DNA from: Planctomycetota bacterium
GTDB lineage: Bacteria > Planctomycetota > UBA1135 > UBA2386
Assembly (NCBI GenBank): GCA_020638695.1
Contig: JACKIB010000008.1
Span: 166,486 to 230,485, forward strand
Direction: 5' to 3'
DNA length: 64,000 nucleotides
Below, piece by piece: positions 41,489 through 49,957 of this stretch; positions within the stretch are counted from its first letter, which is position 1, and the number at the start of each line of letters is the position of its first letter. The notes beneath the pieces were generated by a model. It had not been told where the DNA came from and searched no databases. It was given only the letters and a program-made list of their open reading frames with translations. The translations under genes were made by a program, and so were the position numbers.

Positions 41489-42832
41489 ATGACCACCCCT
41501 CGTTCGCACCGCGGCTCGGCGGTCCTGACCGCCACCGCTCTCGTCTTCGGCACCGGCAGCCCGTGCCGTTCGCAGGTCGGCCAGATCGAGAAGGTCCTCT
41601 CCGGCGTGCACGAGACTGCGCACTTCACCTTCCGCTTCCGGCCGAACTCGCGGGCCGCGGCGAGTGTCGATCGGGCCGCCGTGATGATCGAGAGGGACCT
41701 CGTCGACATCTGCGCGAAGCTCTCGTTCGACGTCGGCAAGGCGCGGTTCGTCATCCACCTGTTCGACGATGGCGGCGAACTCGCACAACGAACCGGCGTG
41801 AAGGGAACGGGTGGTTTCTCCGCGGGCGACAAGATGTTCCTGCCGTTCGGCAACGACCAGACGCGCTACCACGAGCTCGTGCATCTCGTCGCGTACCGCC
41901 TGCCGAGGAGTGGCCGTCAACCACGCAACCTGTTCTTCGCCGAGGGACTCGCCAACGCGCTGTTGCAGTTCGTCCACGGTGTGCACGTCCACGCGGTCGC
42001 GGCGGTCGAGCTTCGCTTCGGCAAGATGCCGAGCCTCGCCGAGATGACCGGGACGAAGGACTTCTACGGGTGGTTGCAGAAGCACCCCGGGTTCAACGCC
42101 TACGACGTTGCGGCGAGCTACGTCCGCTTCCTGATCGACACCGAGGGGATCGACAAGGTGAAGCGATACTACACGGGTGCGGCGCCGGAGAAGGTGTTCG
42201 GGAAGGGCCTCGCCACCCTCGAGAAGTCCTGGCACGCCCACCTGGCGAAGCTCGAGCTGCGCCCCGCGCTGGTCACGCTGCTGCGCAAGCGCCGCGGGGA
42301 ACACGTCGCGTTCGCGAAGTCCGCGGTCGGTGCGGACGCCCGGCTACCGGCCGACGTGCTCGGCGAGCCTGCCGAGTGGAAACCGCTCGTGCCGGCGCAG
42401 GCCGCGATCGACCGGCACGCGGACTGGCAGACCGTCTCCGGGTCCATCGAGGGCCGTTCGCGCACGTCCGACTGGACCGTCTTTCCGCTCGCCGAGGTGA
42501 AGGTCCGGGATGGTGCACTGCGCGCCAAGGTCGCGGTGCCCCGAGGGACCGTCGGTGTACAGCTTCGCTTCGGCGAGCGATGCCAGGCGATGATCACCAA
42601 CGCGGGGCTGTTCCTGTGGAACGGTGGCGTCCGACACATGAACCGGGAGGAGCGGTTGCGCGGCCCGGCGACGATCGATCTCGTGGTGCTGCGTAGCGGC
42701 TCCAAGGTGACGTTCTACCTCGACGGCGCGCAGGTGCTCTCGGGGGAGGTCGGCAACGAGCCGGGCGTTCCGGCGATCGGGGTCGCTGGCGGAACGGCGA
42801 GTTTCGAGTCGGTACGGCTACGGCGCTTCTGA
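41489..42832 (+). CDS. Secreted zinc-metalloprotease-like protein (gluzincin motif) with a C-terminal beta domain
   Basis: A 447-residue protein. The N-terminus (about 1-29) is a signal peptide. HELVH at about residue 127 is a zinc HExxH site, and FFAEGLANALL, about 20 residues later, supplies the third ligand Glu in the manner of gluzincins and peptidase-MA-like proteins. The region AHFTFRFRPNSRAAASVDRA before it is the typical start of that domain. From about 310 on, ADWQTVSGSIEGRSRTSDWTVF to GVAGGTASFESVRLRRF forms a concanavalin-like beta domain similar to DUF1080. This suggests a surface peptidase acting on carbohydrate-bearing material, but activity is inferred only. Confidence 0.75.
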   Translation: MTTPRSHRGSAVLTATALVFGTGSPCRSQVGQIEKVLSGVHETAHFTFRFRPNSRAAASVDRAAVMIERDLVDICAKLSFDVGKARFVIHLFDDGGELAQRTGVKGTGGFSAGDKMFLPFGNDQTRYHELVHLVAYRLPRSGRQPRNLFFAEGLANALLQFVHGVHVHAVAAVELRFGKMPSLAEMTGTKDFYGWLQKHPGFNAYDVAASYVRFLIDTEGIDKVKRYYTGAAPEKVFGKGLATLEKSWHAHLAKLELRPALVTLLRKRRGEHVAFAKSAVGADARLPADVLGEPAEWKPLVPAQAAIDRHADWQTVSGSIEGRSRTSDWTVFPLAEVKVRDGALRAKVAVPRGTVGVQLRFGERCQAMITNAGLFLWNGGVRHMNREERLRGPATIDLVVLRSGSKVTFYLDGAQVLSGEVGNEPGVPAIGVAGGTASFESVRLRRF

Positions 42833-42861
42833 GCACATCCGTTCGCGAGCGAACTCACGAT

Positions 42862-44292
42862 TCACGCGAGCAGCCCACGGAGCAGCCTGCCGTGCACGTC
42901 GGTCAGTCGGAAGTCGCGCCCCTGGAAGGGGAAGGTCAGCCGCTTGTGGTCGATACCCAGCAGGTGCAGCAGCGTGGCGTGCAGGTCGTGCACGTGGACG
43001 CGTTCCGCGACCGGGGCGAAGCCGAGCTCGTCGGTCTGGCCGTAGTCGATTCCCGGCCGGATGCCGCCGCCGCACAGCCACAACGCCCCCGACTCGGTGT
43101 GGTGGTTGCGCCCGACGCTCTCGCGCGGCTCACCCATCGGCGTGCGTCCGAACTCCCCACCCCACACCACCAAGGTGTCTTCGAGCAAACCCCGCCGCTC
43201 CAGGTCGACCACCAGGGCCGCCGCAGCGCGGTCGGTCTCGCGACAGCACCGTTCGAGATCGGTGGTGAGGTTCTCGCGCGGCCCGCCGTGGTGGTCCCAG
43301 TTGGTGTGGTAGAGCTGAACGAAGCGGACCCCGCGCTCCACCAGGCGCCGCGCCAGAATGCAGTTGGTGGCGAACGACGGTCGGTCGCGTTCCGCCCCGT
43401 ACAGCGCGAAGGTCGAATCGGACTCACCGCGCATGTCGATCAGTTCAGGAGCGGACTGCTGCATGCGGAACGCCATCTCGTAGGCGGCGATCCGGGTGGC
43501 GATCTCGCCGTCTCCGGTCAGGTCGAAGCGCTGCCGGTTGAGGGCGCCGATCGCGTCCACCGCCGCTCGTTGGGCCTCTGAGTCGATCCCGCGCGGGTTG
43601 CGCAGGTTGAGGATCGGATCGCCGGAGGCGCGGAACGGAACGCCTTGGAACCGTCCTGGCAGGAACGCGCTGGCCCAGTTGAGCGACCCGCCGCGCGGGC
43701 CGCGGGGTCCGGACTGCAGCACCACGAACCCGGGCAAGTCGCGACTCGGCGAGCCGATCCCGTAAGTCACCCAAGCACCCATGCTGGGGCGCCCGAACCG
43801 CGGCGAGCCGGTGTTGAGCATCAGCTTCGCCGGCACGTGATTCGGCACGTCAGTGGCGAACGTGCGAACGATGGTCAACTTGTCGGCGATCCGCGCGGTG
43901 TGCGGCAGCAGCTCCGAGATCCACGTCCCTCGCTCGCCGTGACGGGCGAACCGGCGCGTCGTGCCGAGCAGCTTCAGGCGTCCCTTGAAGAAGCTGTCCA
44001 TGAACGCGAACCGCTTGCCGCGCAGGAACGACTCCGGGACCGCTTGACCGTGCAGTTGCTGCAGTTTGGGCTTGTAGTCGAACAGCTCCAGCTGGCTCGG
44101 GCCGCCGGCCATGAACAGGAAGATCACGTTCTTGGCGCGCGGCCGGACGTGGAGCCCGGTTCCCAATGGCTGTTCCAACGAGTGCAGCGCCATCCCGCCG
44201 AGGCTCAAGCCGCACTGGCCGAGGAACCACCGGCGCGCCATCAAGCGACGCAGCGCGTCGTCGCTCGGATCGTTCGGATGTGGGTTACTCAC
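42862..44292 (-). CDS. DUF1501 family protein
   Basis: A 476-residue protein from a GTG at 44292. The N-terminus has a twin-arginine-like signal (LMARRWFLGQCGLSLGGMAL) followed by RAKNVIFLFMAGGPSQLELFDYKP, the standard DUF1501 opening. Other hallmarks are HTARIADKLTIVRTFATD, GPRGPRGGSLNWASAFLPG, VRFVQLYHTNWDHHGG, and VVWGGEFGRTP with GRNHHTESGALWLCGGGI. The fold belongs to the alkaline-phosphatase/sulfatase superfamily, but the catalytic function is unknown. In planctomycetes it is nearly always coupled to a PSD1/DUF1553 gene; here its start overlaps that gene's stop by 8 nt. Confidence 0.93.
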   Translation of the reverse strand: MSNPHPNDPSDDALRRLMARRWFLGQCGLSLGGMALHSLEQPLGTGLHVRPRAKNVIFLFMAGGPSQLELFDYKPKLQQLHGQAVPESFLRGKRFAFMDSFFKGRLKLLGTTRRFARHGERGTWISELLPHTARIADKLTIVRTFATDVPNHVPAKLMLNTGSPRFGRPSMGAWVTYGIGSPSRDLPGFVVLQSGPRGPRGGSLNWASAFLPGRFQGVPFRASGDPILNLRNPRGIDSEAQRAAVDAIGALNRQRFDLTGDGEIATRIAAYEMAFRMQQSAPELIDMRGESDSTFALYGAERDRPSFATNCILARRLVERGVRFVQLYHTNWDHHGGPRENLTTDLERCCRETDRAAAALVVDLERRGLLEDTLVVWGGEFGRTPMGEPRESVGRNHHTESGALWLCGGGIRPGIDYGQTDELGFAPVAERVHVHDLHATLLHLLGIDHKRLTFPFQGRDFRLTDVHGRLLRGLLA

Positions 44293-46222
44293 GGGTGATG
44301 AACTCGTCCAGGTTCAACAGCACCCGGGCCACCGGCAACCAACGACTCGGCGAGTCCGCAGTCGGTCGGGCGTCGAGCAAACCGTGGACCACCCGTCGCT
44401 CGTCGAGCGATGGTGGACGCCCGACGCACCGGGCGAAGCCGCAATCGATGCGCGCGTCGTCTCGCTCCCCGGAGCTGAACAGCTGCTTCGCCAAGTGTTG
44501 TGCCAACTCGACGAATGCCGGTCCGTTGAGCAGCGTCAAGGCCTGCAGTGGGGTGTTCGAGCACCGGCGTCGTGTGCAGCATTCGACTGCCGACGGGGCG
44601 TCGAACACCCGCAGCGCCGGGTGCGGTGTGGCGCGCCAGAAGAACGTGTAGAGCCCGCGGCGGAACCGATTCCCGCCGGCACTCGGCTTCCAACTGCGCG
44701 CCATCTGCCCGAGCTGCATCACGCCGTCGGCCTGCGGCGGGAACACACCAGGGCCGCCGATTCGCGGATCCAGAACCCCCGCGGCGCACAGTGCTGCGTC
44801 GCGGATCACCTCGGCGTCGAGACGCAGTCGGGTCTGCCGCGCCAACAGGCGGTTGGTGGGGTCGCGCTCGACCAACTCGATGCGCTGGTAGCTGGACTGG
44901 CGGTAGGTCGCCGAGGTCACGATCAACCGGTGGATCGGCTTGCGGCGCCAGCCGTTGGCGACGAACTCCGTCGCCAACCAGTCGAGTAGCGCCGGGTGGG
45001 TCGGTCGTTCACCGCGGGTGCCGAAGTCGTTCTCGGTGGCGACCAGTCCGCGCCCGAAACACCGCTGCCACAGTCGGTTCACGGTCACCCGCGAAGTCAG
45101 CGGGTTGTCCGGAGAAACCAGCCACCGCGCCAGGTCGAGTCGCGTGGGCACGGCCGCTGCACTGTGTAGCGGGTGCAGTGCCGCGGGGGTCGAAGGCCGT
45201 ACCACGCGGCCCTTGCGCGTGAAGTCTCCCTTGATGTGCAGGTGGGACACGCGCGGCTCGGCGCGCGCCGCGAGCACCAGAGTGCGGTCGACCCGCGGCC
45301 TGCGCTGCCGGTGGCTCCGCAGTTCTGCCTGGGCGCGCCCGAGCACGTCGGCGTCGGCCGACTTCTTGGCCCGCTGGACTCGCTGCTTGAGCTGCTTCTC
45401 GCGCTCTTGCCAATCGCTCAACGCTCGACGCCGTGCCGGAGGACCCAGCAGCAGTTCGGGTTCGTCGTCGTTGTTGAGGAACGCGTACAGGCCGTAGAAG
45501 TCGGCTTGGAGCAGCGGGTCGTACTTGTGGTCGTGGCACTGCGCGCAGCCCAGCGACAACCCGAGCCACACCGTCGCCACCGTGGAGACCCGATCCTTCA
45601 CCGCTTCGATGCGGAACTCCTCCGGATCGACGCCACCTTCCTCGTTGCGCATCGTGTTGCGGTGGAATCCAGTGGCCGTGCGGGTCGCGTCGGTCGCGTC
45701 GGGCAGCAGATCGCCCGCCATCTGCTCGGTGGTGAAGCGGTCGAACGGCAGATCCTCGTTGTAGGCGCGGATCACCCAATCGCGGTACGGCCAGATCGAG
45801 CGCGCGCTGTCGACGCTGTAGCCGTTCGAGTCGGCGTAGCGCGCCGCGTCGAGCCAGTGCCGGGCCTGCCGCTCGCCGTAGTGCGGTGAAGCGAGCAGTG
45901 AGTCGACGACCCGCTCGTAGGCATCCGGGCGGGTGTCGCGTACGAAGGCCTCTACTTCGGCCGGGGTCGGCAGCAAGCCGGTGAGGTCGAGATGCACTCG
46001 GCGCAGCAGGGTGTGGCGATCGGCGGGCGGTGCGGGACGCAGTCCTTCGCGGTCGAGCCGCGCCAGCACGAAGGCGTCGATCGGGTTGCGCACCCAAGTC
46101 GAACCGAGTCGCGGCACCTCCGGGCGGCGCGGCTTCTTGAACGCCCAGTGAGGCGTGTCGGCGCCGGCCCCCTGTGCCGAGAGCGCGGCAGCCAGCAGCA
46201 TCAGGGTGCCGAGGGCTCGCAT
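44285..46222 (-). CDS. DUF1549/DUF1553 (PSCyt2-PSD1) protein
   Basis: A 645-residue protein from the ATG at 46222, giving a signal peptide (MRALGTLMLLAAALSAQ). DUF1549 begins HWAFKKPRRPEVP, NPIDAFVLARLDREGLRPAP and continues to the heme-type motif LGCAQCHDHKYDP (CxxCH). DUF1553 covers about 370-640: RLDLARWLVSPDNPLTSRVT, NRLWQRCFGRGLV, TEFVANGWRRKPIHRLIVTS, and RRCSNTPLQALTLLNGPAF. No separate PSCyt1 heme domain is present. These proteins with DUF1501 partners are a large planctomycete-specific expansion, proposed to act in polysaccharide use or periplasmic electron transfer, without proof. Upstream, 46223-46539 has no gene apart from a hairpin. Confidence 0.93.
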   Translation of the reverse strand: MRALGTLMLLAAALSAQGAGADTPHWAFKKPRRPEVPRLGSTWVRNPIDAFVLARLDREGLRPAPPADRHTLLRRVHLDLTGLLPTPAEVEAFVRDTRPDAYERVVDSLLASPHYGERQARHWLDAARYADSNGYSVDSARSIWPYRDWVIRAYNEDLPFDRFTTEQMAGDLLPDATDATRTATGFHRNTMRNEEGGVDPEEFRIEAVKDRVSTVATVWLGLSLGCAQCHDHKYDPLLQADFYGLYAFLNNDDEPELLLGPPARRRALSDWQEREKQLKQRVQRAKKSADADVLGRAQAELRSHRQRRPRVDRTLVLAARAEPRVSHLHIKGDFTRKGRVVRPSTPAALHPLHSAAAVPTRLDLARWLVSPDNPLTSRVTVNRLWQRCFGRGLVATENDFGTRGERPTHPALLDWLATEFVANGWRRKPIHRLIVTSATYRQSSYQRIELVERDPTNRLLARQTRLRLDAEVIRDAALCAAGVLDPRIGGPGVFPPQADGVMQLGQMARSWKPSAGGNRFRRGLYTFFWRATPHPALRVFDAPSAVECCTRRRCSNTPLQALTLLNGPAFVELAQHLAKQLFSSGERDDARIDCGFARCVGRPPSLDERRVVHGLLDARPTADSPSRWLPVARVLLNLDEFITRE

Positions 46223-46493
46223 GGTCCAGTCACCATACCCGGTGGCCGACTCGAGCGCGTCCACCTTGTGTCGTCCACGGCGCACCCGGTCGCGCTTGCC
46301 CCGACTGTCCGCGAGCAGCGCCGCGCTATCGCGGCGCCCGGCCATGAGCTGCAGGGGCCGCGGATCGTGTCGGCACGCGAAGACTCGTCTGCACCTCCCA
46401 TGACACGTGGCAGCTGCTTCGCTGGCATGCAGCGGCCCCGAAGCTCCAGCAAGCAAGCGGCCCAGGCCTCATGGCGGCGAGCAGCGCCGCGCC

Positions 46494-46511
46494 CACCCAA
46501 GTCCTTGGGTG
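46494..46511 (-). terminator. Hairpin after rbfA
   Basis: CACCCAA and TTGGGTG pair around a 4-nt loop, about 30 nt after the rbfA stop. There is no T-run, so this is a weak terminator call. Confidence 0.4.
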
Positions 46512-46539
46512 CGGCCTTGGCAGCGATAGGTTGGTCGCG

Positions 46540-46926
46540 CTACGCGTCCGGTGCCGCCGGCCGGACGTCGAACAACAGCTCGGGGACGCGCCGGCGATGG
46601 ATCGATCGCGCCACTTCTTCGGTCAGGATCCCGCGAACCGCTTCGAGCGCGCCACGCACGCGTTCTATCTCGGTCGCCGCCGGGCCGTGAGCGAGGAACA
46701 CCGCCTGTAATCGCCCCGGGTCGGCACACGGCTCGACCCGCTCGACTTCGACGTCGAGCAGTAGCTCATCGTGCACGTCTCCGTGCAGCGCGAGGTCGAG
46801 CGCCTGCCGGACTTGCGCACACAGCTGTGCGATCTTCCGCGGGCTGATGCTGCGCCCGGAGCGGCGGAAGTCCGGACGCGCGGAGGAGCCGTCGTCGAAG
46901 TGGGGGTCGCGGCGTGCGCTGCTCAT
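46540..46926 (-). CDS. rbfA: Ribosome-binding factor A
   Basis: A 128-residue protein from the ATG at 46926. It follows the RbfA pattern: KIAQLCAQVRQALDLALHGDVHDELLLDVEVERVEPCADPGRLQAVFLAHG, then RVRGALEAVRGILTEEVARSIHRRRVPELLFDVRP, where the final R..PEL.F is the family signature. RbfA binds the 30S subunit during 16S rRNA 5'-end processing and aids cold adaptation. It is on its own here rather than in the usual nusA-infB-rbfA-truB run. The frame is open upstream to 47241; this extra stretch has no family match and is taken as non-coding. A TTGACA at 46999-47004 may be a -35 element, with no good -10 at the usual spacing. Confidence 0.75.
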   Translation of the reverse strand: MSSARRDPHFDDGSSARPDFRRSGRSISPRKIAQLCAQVRQALDLALHGDVHDELLLDVEVERVEPCADPGRLQAVFLAHGPAATEIERVRGALEAVRGILTEEVARSIHRRRVPELLFDVRPAAPDA

Positions 46927-47241
46927 GGTCGGGTGCTCGGTGGCAGTGGGGACACCGAGATCGGGATCGCGGGGCAAGACTCTACGCGACGGAGGTGTTG
47001 TCAACGGGTCTTTATGACGCTGGCTGTTCAGCCACGCCTGCCCGGCGCTGCGGAGTTCCCGGCAAAGGCGTGCGCGAAGCTCCGGGAACCGCCGGTCGAG
47101 GTCGAACAGTGCTTCCCCGGGGTCTTCCGGCGTGTGCTGCGCCAGCTGCGCGCTCGGACCTGCCGTGCCGTTCAGGTGCAAGGGTTTGTGGCACGCAGAC
47201 AGAGGTGCTCGAACGAATCGATTGGGTGTCCGCAAACGCAA

Positions 47242-47263
47242 CGAGCCGCCCGCGGGCGGCTCG
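47242..47263 (-). terminator. Palindromic hairpin after the Cys-Asp-Ser-Arg repeat protein gene
   Basis: CGAGCCGCC and GGCGGCTCG pair around CGCG, 27-48 nt after the stop of the gene that ends at 47290. It lies between that gene and rbfA, on the same strand. It fits a GC-rich terminator without a long T-run. Confidence 0.5.
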
Positions 47264-47289
47264 ACTCGGTGCGCGAACGCGAAGTGCGA

Positions 47290-48792
47290 CTACCGGCAGC
47301 TGCGGTGGCTGTCACACCGATCGCGGCTGTCGCGCCGATCGCGGCTGTCGCAACGATCGCGGCTGTCGCAACGATCGCGGCTGTCGCAACGATCGCGGCT
47401 GTCACAACGATCGCGGCTGTCACAGTCCTTCTTCGGCCCGCATTCGCGGTGGCAGCTCGGCTTGTGCCACGACCCGCAGTGCTCGCGCGGTTGGCAGCAG
47501 ACCGGACAACCGAGGCTGTTCATCGCCTCGAAGCGCGCCGCGACCGCGAGGATCGCCGCCGGGGTCCCGGAGTTGCGCGGATCGAGGTTCAGGGCCCGCA
47601 GGGTCAGCAGCTGCACCTCGCGCACGGTCAGCGGGTAGTTGATCTTGTCCGACGCGGCGTTGAGCAGCGCGGCGGTGGCCTGGATCATCAGCTCGTTCGA
47701 CGCGGCCTGCAGGCGGGAGCAGGCGCGACCGCCGCACAGCGCTTCCCACAGCGAACGGTGGCACAGGCGGGTGTCCCACGCCGGGGTGCCGCAGGTGAGG
47801 CCGAAGGCGCGCCCGACCGTGGTGCAGGGGTTGATCGGCCAGCAGCGGGTGTTGTGCTTCCACTTGCACGGCGTGCAGCCCTCGAAGCTCACCTCGGGCA
47901 GCGACATGCCGGCGGCCATCCAAGTCAGCGAGGCGGGCTTGTTGCCGGTGGTCGGCACGTGGGCGTCCTCGGAGATGACCCGCATCTCGAGCCAGGTTGC
48001 GCCGGCGGGTACCGATACGTCGTGGCTGAACGCGTCCATGTGCGAACCGGAGGTCGAGCCGAGTGGATCGATCAAGCGCACGGGGGTGGCCACACCGTCG
48101 ATCGTCACTTCGATCACGTTGGGACGGCCTTGGCCGACGCTGGCGACCAGGTAGTGCAGACTCGCGGTGCGCGCCTGGTCGGCGGCGGTGAAGTCGAAGC
48201 GCTGCGGCACGACGGCTTGGCGCGGTGCCGGGAAGAGCGCGTAGGCGTTGTCGTTGCCGTCGCGCAGACCGATGGCGGACTTCTTGCTGCCGTCCTGGAT
48301 GATCGCCACCAGGCCGATGCCGAGGTTGAAGTGGAAGTCGACGCCGTTGACGGCGATCTCGTTGGTGCCGGGGCCGACCAACCCCAGCGAGGTGACGTCG
48401 GCGCGGTAGGTCGCCGTGTAGTTCATGCCCTCGAAGTTGAAGAAGAAGTCGGAGCCGCCGACCCGCAGGCCGGTGACCGACTTGCCGCCCAACGAGATCG
48501 TGTCGTAGTCGGTGAACGCGGCTTCGCTCTTGTCTTCGCCACTCCAGTAGGCGAACACTTGTTTGACGGTGACGCCGCTCGGGACCTCGAGCGTCATGTT
48601 CTGCGGCAGTGTCACGTTGCCGAGGCCGAGGCCGGCGACCAGGATGTCGCTGCCGCTGGCGATGGCGACCGGCGCGCCGTTCTCGTCCTGCAGAGGTCCG
48701 AGGGTTTCGTGGCGGCTGACGATCGCGAGGACGGGAAGGCCGAGCGCCAGGGCGCCGGCGGCGAACAGAGGAGACTTGGTTGGCTTGCGCAT
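47290..48792 (-). CDS. Secreted protein with C-terminal CDSRDR repeat tail
   Basis: A 500-residue protein from the ATG at 48792. The N-terminal hydrophobic stretch (FAAGALALGLPVLAIVS) is a signal peptide or anchor. Residues about 45-320 are beta-rich and resemble a DUF3344-like exported domain (VTVKQVFAYWSG, NYTATYRADVTSLGLVGPGTNEIAVNGVDF, WLEMRVISED). A Cys-rich section (CTPCKWKHNTRCWPINPCTT) and a helical part follow. The last about 45 residues are six to seven CDSRD(R) repeats, preceded by CGPKKDCDSRD. Many Cys suggest disulfides or metal binding outside the cell. The tail is coded by an 18-bp tandem repeat. Function unknown. Confidence 0.75.
   Translation of the reverse strand: MRKPTKSPLFAAGALALGLPVLAIVSRHETLGPLQDENGAPVAIASGSDILVAGLGLGNVTLPQNMTLEVPSGVTVKQVFAYWSGEDKSEAAFTDYDTISLGGKSVTGLRVGGSDFFFNFEGMNYTATYRADVTSLGLVGPGTNEIAVNGVDFHFNLGIGLVAIIQDGSKKSAIGLRDGNDNAYALFPAPRQAVVPQRFDFTAADQARTASLHYLVASVGQGRPNVIEVTIDGVATPVRLIDPLGSTSGSHMDAFSHDVSVPAGATWLEMRVISEDAHVPTTGNKPASLTWMAAGMSLPEVSFEGCTPCKWKHNTRCWPINPCTTVGRAFGLTCGTPAWDTRLCHRSLWEALCGGRACSRLQAASNELMIQATAALLNAASDKINYPLTVREVQLLTLRALNLDPRNSGTPAAILAVAARFEAMNSLGCPVCCQPREHCGSWHKPSCHRECGPKKDCDSRDRCDSRDRCDSRDRCDSRDRCDSRDRRDSRDRCDSHRSCR
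47308..47432 (-). repeat. 18-bp tandem repeat encoding the CDSRDR tail
   Basis: About seven units of the type CGATCGCGGCTGTCRCAA (plus-strand reading) in phase with the reading frame; units differ by one or two bases and one unit encodes Arg in place of Cys. Such repeats change number readily by slippage. Confidence 0.85.
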
Positions 48793-49402
48793 GGATGCAG
48801 GCGGATGTGGCTCAGGGCGGCCGCCCCCTCGGCGGACCGCATAACGAACCATATCCCACCGAAACCCGATGATCGGTGAAGCGCAATAATTCCGACTCGG
48901 GCTGTCCGGGACCTGGCGACCTCGGGCAGTTCGGGAGGCGCGAGCCTGCGATGCCGTGGGCGGTGTCCTCGAGAAGCGCCGGTGCGGAAGGGACGCGGCC
49001 CGCTGGCGGAGACGGTTCGAACGTCCCCGGTCTGTGTGGCGAGAACGCGCGAGGTGCTGTCCGCGGAAACACAGCGGAGAAGGGCGGTCGCGCCACCGCA
49101 GGAGCGCGGGATCCGAGGTTGCCCCCGCGGCTTCGGGGCGTGATCGCCTGCGGACGCGTCGTGACCGAGCGGACCGGGCATGGCCGCTCTGCTGCAACCA
49201 AGCGCGGGCCGAACTGGACACAGGCGGGGAGGCACCCCGCCTCAGGAAGTACCTCCCTCCGTCGACGACCCGCGCACGATCTCGTGTCGTCGCGCACCAA
49301 TCGTGCGGGCTACTGCGGCCCAGTTGGCGGCGAGCACGAAGCGACCCTACGCCGGGCCGCGCTCGGCTCTGGCCGACGTGACACGTGCGCGATCACTCCA
49401 CC
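48793..49402 (+). other. Intergenic, no gene seen; degraded family C-like segment
   Basis: About 600 bp upstream of the repeat-tail protein. Around 49190-49300, CAAGCGCGGGCC, GGGGAGGCACCCCGCCTC and GCACGATCTCGTGTCG follow the order of the family C middle and right arm but are strongly diverged. No convincing open frame. Confidence 0.4.
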
Positions 49403-49583
49403 CTAGCCCGGACGATTCATGACCGAGCTGCTGCGATCGCGCAAGTTCGCTGCTGGCTTCGTCGAGCGTCAGAACCTGCTCCTCAACGGGGAGGCACTCC
49501 GTCTCCGGGCAGAACCTGCCGTTCTCCTTGCCAGCAACAACCTTGCACGATCTCGCGACGCTGCTCATGAATGGTCCGGGCTA
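49403..49583 (+). repeat. Family C repeat, copy C3
   Basis: Starts at CTAG (CCCTAGCCCGGACGATTCATGACC) and ends GAATGGTCCGGGCTA. It is closest to C1, with the same internal stem GGGGAGGC/GTCTCCGGGC region. C4 follows directly. Confidence 0.85.
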
Positions 49584-49755
49584 CACGTCGATGACCGAGC
49601 TGCTTGCGATCGCGAAGGGTCGCTGCGGGCTTCGTCGAACGTCGGAACCTGTTCCTCGACGGGGAAGCACCCCGCCTCTGGGCAGAACCTGCCACTCTCC
49701 TCCCAACGACAACCTTCCACGATCTCGCCACGCTGCCCAGGAATGGTCCGGGCAA
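49584..49755 (+). repeat. Family C repeat, copy C4
   Basis: Left arm CGATGACCGAGCTGCTTGCG, middle TTCGTCGAACGTCGGAACCT and GACGGGGAAGCACCCC, right arm CACGATCTCGCCACGCTGCC then CAGGAATGGTCCGGGCAAG. A diverged copy in direct tandem with C3 and joined on the right to family B copy B4. Confidence 0.8.
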
Positions 49756-49920
49756 GTGCCCCTCGTCTGAAGTTCGCAGCAGATGTGGCTGCGTCAGTCG
49801 ATTCGCGCGCAAGGCGCTGCGACGACACGGCTTGTTGGTGGACAAGCTGAGGAGCAGCAACGCAGCGAGCGGATCGAATGGCCGGGCACATGTGCTGCGA
49901 ACTCCGGACGCGGGGCACTA
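49754..49920 (+). repeat. Family B repeat, copy B4
   Basis: Full element from AAGTGCCCCTCGTCTGAAGT (first T changed to A) to GCGGGGCACTA, followed by G to make CTAG. It ends 37 bp before the start of the OPT transporter gene. Confidence 0.9.
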
Positions 49921-49957
49921 GGCTGTGCCGCCCCGCGTCCCTTCGCCAGCTCGTGCC

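Noticed and set aside
46927..47241. Extension of rbfA or a separate gene upstream
   Set aside because: Same frame is open but the translation has no RbfA similarity and RbfA is complete from 46926; no other support.
47308..47432. CRISPR array
   Set aside because: Units are 18 bp, directly adjoining without spacers, and in frame with a coding tail.
46771..48879. Long plus-strand open frame (about 700 codons) opposite rbfA and the repeat-tail protein
   Set aside because: Composition is low-complexity Ala/Val/Arg/Gln, and the opposite strand has recognisable proteins.
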